A DNA stretch of 64,000 nucleotides from CAIWHR01 sp963726765 (GCA_963726765.1 CAVSDH010000011.1:496001-560000), one strand, 5' to 3'. Counted from the first letter of the stretch, positions 47,999 through 57,883 are shown. Numbers and translations are program-made. Notes: a model not told the origin generated them from the letters alone.

Positions 47999-48061
47999 GC
48001 CGCGACGGAACTCCGCAGCGGATGCGCAGGGCGGGTCGCTCGGTCTCGCGTCGAACCGGCG

Positions 48062-49504
48062 CTACCCCTTTGTCGCCCGCCGCAGATGGCTGGGAGCAAC
48101 GCCGAAGCGCTTGCGGTATTCGATGGCAAACGTCGTCGAGCTGCGGAAGCCGCAGCGCTCGGCGATCTCGGCGATGCTCGCGTTTCCTTCGTCGAGTGCG
48201 CGCTGCGCATGGTCGAGCCGGACGTTGCGCGCATGCGCGACGGGGGTGACGCCGCGAAAATCGGCGAAGGCCTTCTCCAGCGTCCGCGCGCTGACGCCGC
48301 AGTGTGTCGCGAGGTGCGAAATCGTGAACGCTTCGCCGAGGTGCTCGAGAATGTAGCGGTCCGCACGCTTAAGGAAAAATGGCTCCAGTGGACGCTTGTG
48401 CGCACCGGATCGCGCTTCGCCCGCCGAGAGGCTGGCGTTGCGGTTGTGCGAACCCACGAGTTGCAGATACCGGCGATAACTCGCGCGGGCCGCGACCGTG
48501 TCGCCGAGGGCGTCCTCGACGATCGACCGGTCGTACTCGAGAAATTCGAGCAGGACGTTGAAGGTGCCGGTCTCGCGGGCGAGCGATTGCGCGACGTCGA
48601 GCTCGTGCAGCGCCTCGCGATGATGCCCGAGGACGCGCAGGCCCCACGCGAGGTTCGAGCGCGTCACGATCTCGTCGTATTTCGCGCCGCGCGCCTGCAG
48701 TACGCCGAGGCGCTTTCTTATCGCGCGCACCGCTCGGTCGGCGTGACCCAGCAGGATCTCGAGGCGTTCGATGTTGCCGGAGACGTACCACGCCGCGAAT
48801 TCGTAGTTCGCCCGTTCGGCCACCGCGCGCGCCCGCTCGAAAAATTGCAGTGCCTTTCGCGCGTCTTCCTCCATCGGCGCGGCGTCGTGCGGGTCGAGCG
48901 AGGAAAGGTGCGACCGCGCATGCGGCGCGTGCAGCTTGGACGTGGCGCGGTCGAAGCAGACAGCGCCGAGAATGTTGAGGACCTGCACCAGGACGTAGTC
49001 GTCCCCGCTCGCCTCGGCCAGCTCGATCGCGTGGTCGGCCTGCGCCGACGCCGCTTCGTAATTGGCCCGGGCAAGCATGATCGCAATGCGGATGCGCAAT
49101 GCGAACGCGGCGTATGCGCGGTCACCGTGGCCTTCGAGGATCGGCAGAAGGCGGTCGACGATTCCGTTGGCGTCCGAATAGCGTCCCTGGAAGTAGGCGA
49201 GTTCCGCGCGCCAGGCCTCGACGCGAAGCGCCGGTCCCGATTCGGCGTCCGGAGCGGCCGCGTGCGCCGCGGCGTCGAGCTCGCGCAGCGCGTCGACATG
49301 ATCGCCTTTGCGCATGGCGCACGATGCGCAGACCAGGTGAAGTTCGACGCGGTCGGCGGAACCGGTTTCTGCGGTCGGGCTGTCGAGCGCACCGCGCGCG
49401 GCCTCCACAGCGGCGCGCAGTTCGCCCGAGCGGGCGAGCTCCCAGGCTCGACCGGGAGCCGAACGGGCGGCCGAAGGCTGTCTCATGCCGCCATTCTTGC
49501 GCAA
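48062..49504 (-). CDS. AraC-type transcriptional regulator with a TPR-like N-terminal domain
   Basis: A 480-residue protein. The first approximately 350 residues are tandem helical repeats rich in Ala/Leu (TPR-like: ALRELDAAAHAA, AIMLARANYEAASAQADHAIELAE, NLAWGLRVLGHHREALHELDVAQ). The C-terminal 100 residues are an AraC helix-turn-helix pair (FTISHLATHCGVSARTLEKAFADFRG ... ASIAEIAERCGFRSSTTFAIEYRKRFG). Such long helical-repeat AraC regulators respond to unknown ligands or partners. It is directly upstream of tusA on the same strand. A Met at 49486 is an alternative start. Confidence 0.86.
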   Translation of the reverse strand: MRKNGGMRQPSAARSAPGRAWELARSGELRAAVEAARGALDSPTAETGSADRVELHLVCASCAMRKGDHVDALRELDAAAHAAAPDAESGPALRVEAWRAELAYFQGRYSDANGIVDRLLPILEGHGDRAYAAFALRIRIAIMLARANYEAASAQADHAIELAEASGDDYVLVQVLNILGAVCFDRATSKLHAPHARSHLSSLDPHDAAPMEEDARKALQFFERARAVAERANYEFAAWYVSGNIERLEILLGHADRAVRAIRKRLGVLQARGAKYDEIVTRSNLAWGLRVLGHHREALHELDVAQSLARETGTFNVLLEFLEYDRSIVEDALGDTVAARASYRRYLQLVGSHNRNASLSAGEARSGAHKRPLEPFFLKRADRYILEHLGEAFTISHLATHCGVSARTLEKAFADFRGVTPVAHARNVRLDHAQRALDEGNASIAEIAERCGFRSSTTFAIEYRKRFGVAPSHLRRATKG

Positions 49505-49629
49505 TCGGCCGTCGCGATCCCGGGACGGGGCCAGAAAATTGCGGATTTCGATAGGTCGGGCGCGCAGGGCCTTCCGTTGCGATCCCGCGCGCCTAGAATC
49601 GCCTCACATCGACGTCGGGGGATCCGTCA

Positions 49630-50151
49630 ATGAACGACGCACTCATCGTTGCCCGGAGCACCGCAGCAATCGTCGGCTTCGCCGCGACGGCTGCATTTGC
49701 CCAGCTAGACAAGGGCGGCGAGAACCACTACATCCTCGAATGCGACGACCAATGCGTCGTCAACGGCAGAATTCGCCCCGGCTTCACAGGCGCGTGGTCG
49801 GATCCGGATCAGAGCGGCCAGGGCTTGTTCATCGAAGTTCTTCCCGACAACCGCATCCACGTCGCCTGGTTCACCTTCAATCCGCAGGGGACCGAGCAGG
49901 CGTGGTTCACGGGTGTCGGCATCTACAGCGGCAACCAAGCGACCATCACCGAGGTCACGCAGCCGACCGGCGGCCGCTGGGTCACGAGCCCGACTCCGGC
50001 ACAAGTCGCATCGAACGTGTGGGGCTCGCTGATCCTGAGATTTGTCGATTGCAACAATGGCTGGGTCGAATTCATGTCGACGCGCGGGTATGGCGTAGGT
50101 GCGATGAGACTCGTGCGCTTGACGCAGCCAGCAGGATCCACGTGTCCATGA
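49630..50151 (+). CDS. Secreted protein of unknown function with a GxWxDPxQSGQG domain
   Basis: A 173-residue protein with a signal peptide (TAAIVGFAATAAFAQ) and one domain of about 120 residues. Its landmarks are FTGAWSDPDQSGQGLFIEVL, AWFTFNPQGTEQAWFTGVG and RLTQPAGSTCP, with several Cys (CDDQC, VDCNNG) that may form disulfides. I know similar uncharacterised domains from secreted proteobacterial proteins but cannot name a function. A second copy of the domain ends the next gene. Confidence 0.78.
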   Translation: MNDALIVARSTAAIVGFAATAAFAQLDKGGENHYILECDDQCVVNGRIRPGFTGAWSDPDQSGQGLFIEVLPDNRIHVAWFTFNPQGTEQAWFTGVGIYSGNQATITEVTQPTGGRWVTSPTPAQVASNVWGSLILRFVDCNNGWVEFMSTRGYGVGAMRLVRLTQPAGSTCP

Positions 50152-50169
50152 ATTCGTAGGGAGAGCGAG

Positions 50170-51793
50170 ATGAGAACCATTGACCAAATTCGGGCAGGCA
50201 CCACATGGCATCTGATTGGTGCGGCTATGGTCGCCATGGCAGTCAATGCCCAGAGCTCGGGCCAGTCGATCGAAGGTTCTGGCGCCGGTGCGGATCCACA
50301 GATCGGTGAGGCGCGCTGGGTGCCAACCGGTGACCTCAAAGAGGCTCGCTTCTTTCACACGGCGACCTTGCTGCACGAAGGCAAGGTCCTGGTCGTCGGG
50401 GGATACGGCGAAAAGGGCGGGCTGGATACCGCCGAACTTTACGATCCGACCACCGAAACATGGAGCGCGACCGGCCGCATGAGCGTAGCAAAGTCAGGCC
50501 ATTCGGCAACGCTGTTGCATGACGGGCGGGTTCTGGTTGTGGGCTGGGCGAACGATGCGAGCAGCGCGGAAATTTACGACCCGAGCACCGGAATTTGGAC
50601 CGTCGCCAGCGCTGCAACGGGTCCGTGGCAAGATCAGACGGCAACACTTCTCCAATCCGGAAAAATCTTGCTCGCCGGGGGGTGGCCCTTCGGGTCGCTC
50701 CCCCCGCGACTTCCCTCCGGCGGCTCCGCCTTGTTCGATCCGGTTGCCGGCTCGTGGAGTCCGACCGACGGCTCCCTCGTTCCGGTAGGAGAAGGGAATC
50801 GAGCTACGCTGCTGCGCGATGGTCGGGTATTGGTGACAGGAGGATCAACCGACGCGGACTTCGCTTTCGGCCTGCAGGACACCTACTTATACGACGCCCT
50901 GTTGAACACATGGAGCCGGGGCCATGACCTAGGCGAGCCCCGCTTGAGTCACTCGGCGACGGTGCTACAAGATGGGAGGGTCTTGGTGGCAGGGGGCGCC
51001 ACATACTCGCAGGAGACTTCTGGGGCGACACGACTCATCCCCGCCCCCCTCCCCAAAATACGGCGGAGCTTTTCGATCCCGCCCTGGGGAATGTGGAGCT
51101 CAACCGGCGACCTTAACGTGGCGCCACTACGGACACACGGCGTCGTTGCTTCCATCCGGCGAAGTGCTCAGGTGGCAGCCGGGTGGACTTTTACCCCGAT
51201 CAAGATTCCTCGAGACTGCGAAGCAGACGAGCTGTACGAAGCACGCGACGGGCACTGGAGCCGAACCAATGACCTCAGCCAGCACGCCACGATCACACCG
51301 CGACGCTGCTGCCGGATGGAAAAGTCCTGGTTGCGGGTGGGTTTGGGATGCAGTCATTCTCAACGATTGCGCTGAACAGCGCGAGCTTTTTACGGGCCGT
51401 CGCCTGGCACGATAGTGCCCCGCATTCACAGGTCGCTGGTACGACCCTGCGCAGAGCGGTCAAGGTCTGTTCATCGAAGTCCTTCCGGACAATCGCTTCT
51501 TCGCGGGTTGGTTCACGTTCAATCCTGCCGGGACGGAGCAGTCGTGGTTTGTGGGGGTGGGGACCTACAGCGGCAACACGGCAACCATTAACGCGGTCGA
51601 CCAGCCGACGGGGGGTCGCTGGATTCCGAATTTCGATCCCGCGTCGAATCACGAACAACGCTGGGGCACGTTGACATTCACCTTCACCGACTGCAATCAC
51701 GGCAAGGTCGATTTCAATTCGACCGCGGGATACGGTTCGGGGAGCATGAACCTGACGCGGCTCACGCAGCCGGCCGGGCTCGCATGCCCTTAG
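50170..51793 (+). pseudogene. Secreted Kelch-like repeat protein with the GxWxDPxQSGQG domain, multiple frame changes
   Basis: After a signal peptide, Kelch-type repeats are readable: KEARFFHTATLLHEGKVLVVGGYG, AKSGHSATLLHDGRVLVVG, EPRLSHSATVLQDGRVLVAGG. From about 51030 the coding signal jumps between all three frames (NTAELFDPALG, RHYGHTASLLPSGEVL, DELYEARDGHWSRTNDL, RHDHTATLLPDGKVLVAGG). It ends with a second copy of the secreted domain (GRWYDPAQSGQGLFIEVLPD to TQPAGLACP) at about 51450-51793. At least six frame changes of both signs occur in about 450 bases, more than elsewhere in the window, so true decay is plausible here. Intact length would be about 540 residues. Confidence 0.7.
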
Positions 51794-51812
51794 CTGAGTT
51801 TGGCGTCTGCTG

Positions 51813-54800
51813 TTACTCGAAGCTCCGCCGGTAGAAGAGTCCGACTCCGCTGACCGTCCCCGCTTCCGCGCGCACGGAGAGCGAGTTGGAAAGCGCATAT
51901 TCCACGCGCAGCGCGTTGGTGGCGACGGTCAGCCCCTGCTCCCAGGCGATCGAAAGTCTTTCGCTCAATCGCTTGCCGATCGAAACGACCTGACCGGTGG
52001 CGTCCGGTGTCCCGCGCGCCGCGCCGCGCGCCGCGGCGGTGCCGCTCCGGAACGAGATGTCGTCGAGGCCGATCGACTGTGCGAACGTCGTGGTCACGGG
52101 CCTGCTGTTGGGCCCGAGCAGCGCGGCGGAGGCGGCCTGCAGAGCCGCGAGATCGGTGCCGGACGAGCGATCGAGACTCTGGCCCAGCACGAGCCACGAC
52201 AGTTTCTCGCTGTCGGGGACCGGCGGATTCGACGTCAGCGTGATGATCGGCACGCGAACCGTGCCCGTCACCGCCACGCCGGCCTCGACCGCGAGGTTCC
52301 TGCGCAGCGCGACGATGTCGAGCGCCGGATTGTCGAGCGGGCCGTCGAAGATGAGTCGCCCGGGATCGATGGTCAGCCGCTGGCCATAGGCGAAATACGT
52401 TCCGTTCACGGTGTACAGCAATCCCTTGCCGGTGAATCCGCCGGGCCCGTTGCGCACGCGGACCTCTCCGCGCAGGCCCGTGTCGAGGCCACGCCCGACG
52501 AAGGTGAGCCGGTCGCCGAAATCGAGATTCACGTCGATGATCATTGGAATGTCGGTGGAGCGCATGATGTCGGGCGATCGCTCCGGCCAGCCTTTCACGA
52601 CCACGTCGTCGCCCAGCGTCGCTGCCGTGTCGAAATCGTAGACGAAGCGGCCCTCATCCGCCTTCAGCGATCCGTTCAGCAGGACCTTGCCCTTGGCGAG
52701 CGCGAGTTCACCGTTACCTGACACCGAGAGATTGAAATCAGGCCGGTTGAAGACGCGGAATTTTTCCGCATGCCAGGTGACGTGCGCCGCGGCGTCGGCT
52801 GCGGACTCCGTCGCCGCGGCGAGCGTTCCCGATGCACGGAAGGTGCCATCGCCGGCCGAGAACACGAGTTCGTCAAGGGTGATCCGCCGATTCGCGACGC
52901 GTGCGCTCACGCGGCCGTTCTTGAAGTGAAGCCCATGCTGCGCGGCGTCGATGCGCAGGTTCGTTCCCTGCACCGTTCCGGATACTGGCGCATCGCGCAG
53001 CGTTCCGCGGGCCGCGAGGTCGAGATGCAACCGGCCGTCGACCAGGGCCGTCGTCCCCGCCCAAGGCTGCAGCAATTCGAGCGACGCGAGATCGGCGACG
53101 AGCGTCAGTTCAAGCGGCGCCGTCGGCGAGATGCGGCCGGGCGGCGCGCCGGGGATCGCACCGATCGACATCGTGGCGTCCGCCGTGCCGCCGCGTGCCG
53201 ACCTGAATTTTGCCGTAGCCTTCAGCGCGTCGTCCTCGATCTTTGCGCTGCCCTCGAGCGCGGTGATGCCGGCCGCCAGGTTGGCGACGGCGGCACTGTC
53301 GTCGCGTGCGAGCCACAGGTCGCCCTGCTCGCGCCGAACGGACACGGTGCCGGAGAGGCGCGGCGCCGCCGCGAGCGACCATTCGCCGCCCATCGTGAGC
53401 GTCGAGCGCACGGGGAGAGGTCGGCCGGCAAGCCGTGCGATGGTGGCGACCGGTACTGCATTGAAGCGTCCCTGCGAAGTGATCCTGCCCTCGTCCCAGG
53501 CAAACGCGCCGATGTCGACCGTTCCTTCGGCCACCGTGAAGTGCGCTTCACCTAGAAGTACCTTGCGATGCGCGATCGAAACCTTCGCCGGCGACGTCAA
53601 ACGCAGCGCCCATGGACCGCGACCCGCGAGCGAATCGATCGCACCGTCCCAGACGAGCCCCGCAATCTCGTCGACGCCCGGGTTCCCGCGAACGGCGCCG
53701 TGGGCAGTGGCGTCGAGGCCCAGGTCATCGCCGGTAAGCGCCATCGTCAGCGTATGCGCGGCGAGCGTGCCGGCGACTTGCGCGGATGCGCCGGAGGCAT
53801 CGCCGGAGGGGGTCTTCACATCGGTGGCGCCGACGTCGATCCGCAATGTTCGCGACGCGACGTCGGTGCGCCCGAGCACCGGTGCGGAGGGCTCGACAGC
53901 GACGTGCGCGCCTAGGGTCCCGATCGCGAATCCATCGCCCAGCTTGAGGTGTTCTCCCTTCGCGGAGACATCGAATCCCGCGACGAGCGGTATGCCTGCC
54001 ATCTGCGCGCTTACATGCAGCGCACCGTCCAGCGCGCGTGGAATGCCTGCCGGCAGGAGCGGCACGAGATCGGCGAGGTGCGGCGCATCGAGCGTTGCGG
54101 TCATGCGGTCGCCAGGGTCGCCGACGCTGCCGGCCGCGACGAGCCTCGCCGATGCGATGGAAAGGTCGACCGCGGCATTGCGCAGATGATCCGGTGATGC
54201 GCTGCCTCGAAGGGTGCCCTGCACAGGTTTGCCCGACAGGAGGCTTCCTTGGGTGATCGCGACATCCGCATCGACGCGCCACACCGGGTTCAGCATGCCT
54301 GTCGCGGTGACTTTGCCGTCGAGCGATCCCGCGGGATAGGCGCCGAAGCGGGACGGGTCGAATCGGGTCGCCGTCGCATTCACGGTGAACGAGCGTTGCC
54401 CGGCGAGATCGAAGCGTCCGCGTCCCGCAAGCTCGCCGCCGCTGGCGCGCGCGCGGAAACGTGTGAATTCGATGGTGCTTTCGTCGAAGGTCGCCGCGAA
54501 GTCGACCGCGAGCGCGCCGGGAAACCGGCGGTCCACGAGGTTGCCGCTGATCGATCGCTGCGTTGCGTCGAGATCGGCGACGATCGCACCCGCAAGACGT
54601 GTTGCGACGAGCGGCGCGTAAATCTGCCGGGCGTCGAGGTCGCGGATGTCGAGCGACCAGCTTCCGCCGGAGACGCGATCGCCGATCCCGAAACGCGCCT
54701 TGCCGGTCGCCTTCGCGCCGCCCTCGAGTTCGGCAGCGAGATCGTCGAGCGCAAGGGAATCCGCCTGCCAGGCGAAGCGCGTCGACAGCCTGCGAACGGG

Positions 54801-55760
54801 AGTACGGTCCGCGGCGAGGTTGCCGGCAAGGGCATTGGTCGCGTCGAGCGTGCCGGCGAGGCCGCCGTCCGTGGGCCGCGCGTTCACCGTGGCGGCGAGG
54901 CGCGTCGTCGGCAGCGCACGGCTCCAGGCGGCGAGATCGACGTCCCGTACGTCGAGCGTCAACGCGACGAGCGGGACGGCCGCGAGCGGCGCCAGCGTTG
55001 CGTGCCCGGAAACGTGCCCGTCGCCGACGCGCCCGTCGACGTCGGCCGCGAGCGACGACAGGGTTCCCTTGGCCACCAGGTTGATGCGCGCATCGCGCAG
55101 TGTCGCATCGCCTGCAAGCGCGAAGATCCCGTCGACCGTGAAGGGCGCGAGCGCGCCGAGCGTGGCGTCGCCGCCGAGCGTCCCTACTTTGGTGACGACG
55201 CGGAGATTGCCGATTCGGTGCGCCGTCGCGCCGCCCGCGTAACCGAATTCGAGTCCCTCCATCTTCCCGCTGCTCGTGCCGACCCGCCACATGAGCGACC
55301 CGACCGCGAGTCGCTCGATCGCGACGTCGACCGGCAGCGCGAGGCTGTCCGGCAGCGGAACCGCCGCGTCCGAGGCATCGATCTCGATCGTCAGCGCGCG
55401 CGCGCCGAGCCCGTGCACGACGATGCCGCGCGACCACAGTCCCGCCGGACGCCAGGTCAGCGCGACGTCGGTGGCCTCGACCTTGGTCGCCGTGCCCCGC
55501 CACGCGATGCGGCGCACGCGCACCGTGTCGATCAGGGCACCCGTTGCGTCGTCGACTTCGAGTGCGCCGCCGCTTCTTGCCACGAGTTCGCGGACGAGCA
55601 GGTCGACACCCATCGGCGTCGTCATCATCGCTACTCCGGTGACGACGCAGATGGCGATTGCCGCGAACGTGACGGCAAGCGCGTTCAGCAGCGCGCGCCG
55701 CAGACGCCGCCGCGTTCGCGCGGGCGCCGGTGCGGGCTTCTCCGCCGGGAGCGTGTCCAT
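51813..55760 (-). CDS. tamB: Translocation and assembly module inner-membrane protein TamB
   Basis: A 1315-residue protein with an N-terminal membrane anchor (ALLNALAVTFAAIAICVVTGVAMM), a very long beta-helical AsmA/TamB-like region, and the conserved C-terminal DUF490 domain (DRLTFVGRGLDTGLRGEVRV ... YTVNGTYFAYGQRLTIDPGRL ... VEYALSNSLSVRAEAGTVSGVGLFYRRSFE). TamB spans the periplasm and works with TamA in outer-membrane assembly and phospholipid transport. Start ATG 55760 is two bases after the tamA stop. Confidence 0.94.
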   Translation of the reverse strand: MDTLPAEKPAPAPARTRRRLRRALLNALAVTFAAIAICVVTGVAMMTTPMGVDLLVRELVARSGGALEVDDATGALIDTVRVRRIAWRGTATKVEATDVALTWRPAGLWSRGIVVHGLGARALTIEIDASDAAVPLPDSLALPVDVAIERLAVGSLMWRVGTSSGKMEGLEFGYAGGATAHRIGNLRVVTKVGTLGGDATLGALAPFTVDGIFALAGDATLRDARINLVAKGTLSSLAADVDGRVGDGHVSGHATLAPLAAVPLVALTLDVRDVDLAAWSRALPTTRLAATVNARPTDGGLAGTLDATNALAGNLAADRTPVRRLSTRFAWQADSLALDDLAAELEGGAKATGKARFGIGDRVSGGSWSLDIRDLDARQIYAPLVATRLAGAIVADLDATQRSISGNLVDRRFPGALAVDFAATFDESTIEFTRFRARASGGELAGRGRFDLAGQRSFTVNATATRFDPSRFGAYPAGSLDGKVTATGMLNPVWRVDADVAITQGSLLSGKPVQGTLRGSASPDHLRNAAVDLSIASARLVAAGSVGDPGDRMTATLDAPHLADLVPLLPAGIPRALDGALHVSAQMAGIPLVAGFDVSAKGEHLKLGDGFAIGTLGAHVAVEPSAPVLGRTDVASRTLRIDVGATDVKTPSGDASGASAQVAGTLAAHTLTMALTGDDLGLDATAHGAVRGNPGVDEIAGLVWDGAIDSLAGRGPWALRLTSPAKVSIAHRKVLLGEAHFTVAEGTVDIGAFAWDEGRITSQGRFNAVPVATIARLAGRPLPVRSTLTMGGEWSLAAAPRLSGTVSVRREQGDLWLARDDSAAVANLAAGITALEGSAKIEDDALKATAKFRSARGGTADATMSIGAIPGAPPGRISPTAPLELTLVADLASLELLQPWAGTTALVDGRLHLDLAARGTLRDAPVSGTVQGTNLRIDAAQHGLHFKNGRVSARVANRRITLDELVFSAGDGTFRASGTLAAATESAADAAAHVTWHAEKFRVFNRPDFNLSVSGNGELALAKGKVLLNGSLKADEGRFVYDFDTAATLGDDVVVKGWPERSPDIMRSTDIPMIIDVNLDFGDRLTFVGRGLDTGLRGEVRVRNGPGGFTGKGLLYTVNGTYFAYGQRLTIDPGRLIFDGPLDNPALDIVALRRNLAVEAGVAVTGTVRVPIITLTSNPPVPDSEKLSWLVLGQSLDRSSGTDLAALQAASAALLGPNSRPVTTTFAQSIGLDDISFRSGTAAARGAARGTPDATGQVVSIGKRLSERLSIAWEQGLTVATNALRVEYALSNSLSVRAEAGTVSGVGLFYRRSFE

Positions 55761-55762
55761 GG

Positions 55763-57583
55763 CTAGAACGTAAGCCCGACGGAGAGGTGAATGCGGACCT
55801 TGTGCACGTCCTGCCCGTAGGCGAGATCGACGCGGAATGGCCCGAGCGGCGAGCGCACGCGCGCGCCCACGCCGTAGCCCAGTGCAAGATGCGTGTCGGT
55901 CAGGCTGTCGACGGCGTTGCCGGCGTCGACGAAGGCGGCGATGCCCCAGGACTCACGGAACCAGTGCGTCAGCTCGCCGTTGAACACTGCGTAGTAGCGC
56001 ACCGGAACGGTCGCATCGCCTTCCTGCACACCGAGGCTTTCGAACGCGTAGCCGCGCACGGTCGTGTCGCCACCGGTGCGGAACAGGAGCGCCGAAGGAA
56101 TGTCGTGTCGCGACGGTGCGAGCACGGCGCCCCCTTGCGCGCGAAACTGGAATTCGTTCTTGGCGTCGATCGGCACCCACGCGACAAAACGACCGACCGC
56201 GCGGCCGAATCCGCGTGTCGAGACGCCGGGGATGCCGCCACCGCCTTGCAGGCTCGCCATCCAGCCTGACGTGGGCGACACGAGGTTGTCCGTGCGGCGC
56301 CAGAACCGCTCGTATTCGAGGTAGACGGCGTGCGAGCGGATCCATTCGGCGCCGGAGGGTTGCTGCTCGTCGAGCAGGAAGGTCGCCGACACGGCGCGCT
56401 CGTTGCGCTCCTCGATCGTGTGCCAGCGCGTGCCGATGGCGGCGGTTCGCGTGACGAGCCCCTCGATGTCGGTCCGCACGGCGCCCGCGAGATAGGTGCC
56501 TACCCAGTGCGCATCGTTCGGCGGCTGCGTGAAGCGCACCGACACCGACTGCAGCTTCGATTCGAGACGGCCCTCGACCAGCATCTGCAGGCCCTCGCCG
56601 TTCAGGTTGACGTCGCGATAGGACGCGTTGCCGCGGAATTCGACGTCGGTGGAATAGCCGATGCCGCCTTCGAGGCGGCGCGTCGGCGCTTCGATGACGG
56701 CGACCTTGATCGTCGCGTCCTCCGGATGCGTGGTGTCGGTTTCCACCGCGGCCTGCGCGCTCGCAAAATAGCCGGACGCGTTGAGGCGCCGGACGAAGCG
56801 CACGAGCTCCGCCTCGTCGTAGGGCGCGCCGGGTTCGATCGTGCTGAAGCTGCGAACGAGCGATGGCGAGTAGCGCGACAATCCGGTCACCTCGATATCG
56901 CCGAATCGAAAGGCGGGACCGCTCGCGAGTTCCATCGTCAGCGTCGCGGAGTACAGAGGGGGATTGATGAAGGCTTCGCTGTGCGCGATCTTCGCCGCCG
57001 GGTATGGGCTTGCGACAAGCGTTGACAGCGCAAGATCCTTGGCCGCGGTCCATGCGGATTGCGTGAACGTCGAGCCGACCGGGAGGCCCCAATCGCGTTT
57101 CAGTCGGGCGATGGCATCGACGCCGCGCGGGACGTCGGTCGTGGCAGGACCCGTGACCGCGATGTCGACTTCGGTGATCCGGGTCGGCTCGCCCGGGACC
57201 ACCTTGAGCGTGACCGTCATGGGCGTCGTGGCGCGATCGACGACGACGTCGATCTCTGCCGAAAACCAGCCCTCGGCCGCTGCCGCCATCCGCGTTTCGT
57301 CGACGGCTTCGCGCGACAGCCGGTCGAGGAGATCCTCCGTCATTGCCGTGTACGCTTGCCAGCGCACGAGGCCGACCGCGCGTTCCAGCGTCGCCTTGAG
57401 CGGCGAGGGCGCGTCGACGACCACCCGGTACGCGGCTGCGGAGGTGACAACTGCCGGCGTCGCTGCGGATTCTTCGGATGCGTCCGCGGCGCGAACGTCA
57501 GCGGCGCGCAGTATCGTCGCCGTCAGGGCCAGCGAGGCGAGCCAGGGCAGAAGGAGTCGATTCGGGCGCGCGACGTGGGGCAC
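55763..57583 (-). CDS. tamA: Translocation and assembly module outer-membrane protein TamA
   Basis: An Omp85-family protein: signal peptide (RLLLPWLASLALTATILRAADVRA), POTRA-type domains (about residues 40-280, for example VVPGEPTRITEVDIAVTGPA and FRFGDIEVTGLSRYSPSLV), and a C-terminal beta-barrel with FRTGGDTTVRGYAFESLG (the conserved VRGY loop) and ending VHKVRIHLSVGLTF. I place the start at GTG 57583, just before the signal peptide, giving about 606 residues. The frame is open further upstream to 57688. It overlaps the upstream lipoprotein gene by 86 bases if this start is right. Confidence 0.92.
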   Translation of the reverse strand: MPHVARPNRLLLPWLASLALTATILRAADVRAADASEESAATPAVVTSAAAYRVVVDAPSPLKATLERAVGLVRWQAYTAMTEDLLDRLSREAVDETRMAAAAEGWFSAEIDVVVDRATTPMTVTLKVVPGEPTRITEVDIAVTGPATTDVPRGVDAIARLKRDWGLPVGSTFTQSAWTAAKDLALSTLVASPYPAAKIAHSEAFINPPLYSATLTMELASGPAFRFGDIEVTGLSRYSPSLVRSFSTIEPGAPYDEAELVRFVRRLNASGYFASAQAAVETDTTHPEDATIKVAVIEAPTRRLEGGIGYSTDVEFRGNASYRDVNLNGEGLQMLVEGRLESKLQSVSVRFTQPPNDAHWVGTYLAGAVRTDIEGLVTRTAAIGTRWHTIEERNERAVSATFLLDEQQPSGAEWIRSHAVYLEYERFWRRTDNLVSPTSGWMASLQGGGGIPGVSTRGFGRAVGRFVAWVPIDAKNEFQFRAQGGAVLAPSRHDIPSALLFRTGGDTTVRGYAFESLGVQEGDATVPVRYYAVFNGELTHWFRESWGIAAFVDAGNAVDSLTDTHLALGYGVGARVRSPLGPFRVDLAYGQDVHKVRIHLSVGLTF

Positions 57584-57881
57584 GTTCGGGATTATCGTCG
57601 ATTGACATGCGGGACCGTTCCGGGCCACTTGCGCTCGGCGCAGTACCCGGGGGACCGACCGGCGCGCGCACCGGTTCGCGCGGTGCAAGCTCGGGGCGCG
57701 TTGAAGTGGGAAGCTCGGGGATCTCTCGGCGCGGCCAATCGAGATTCCAGTTGACGCCGGGCGGATCGCCGAGACCCCAGAGGAACACGCCGACCCGGGA
57801 CACGCCGGTCTGATCGTAGCGGATTGCGCAACCGGCGAGTGCCAATACCACCAGGGCTGCCGCGGTCGCCCGCACGCGCAC
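57498..57881 (-). CDS. Small predicted lipoprotein upstream of tamA
   Basis: A 127-residue product from GTG 57881 with a signal ending in a lipobox (LVVLALAGC), a short conserved-looking stretch (AIRYDQTGVSRVGVFLWGLGDPPG) and a Pro/Arg-rich tail. It starts two bases after the stop of the upstream outer-membrane protein gene. The tail overlaps the tamA start in another frame, so the true tamA start could be further downstream or the overlap may be real. Function unknown. Confidence 0.65.
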   Translation of the reverse strand: MRVRATAAALVVLALAGCAIRYDQTGVSRVGVFLWGLGDPPGVNWNLDWPRREIPELPTSTRPELAPREPVRAPVGPPGTAPSASGPERSRMSIDDNPERAPRRAPESTPSALARLAGPDGDDTARR

Positions 57882-57883
57882 GG

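Noticed and set aside
53725..55887. 720-codon frame overlapping tamB on the same strand
   Set aside because: Low-complexity Arg-rich product in a shifted frame. TamB reads through without interruption.
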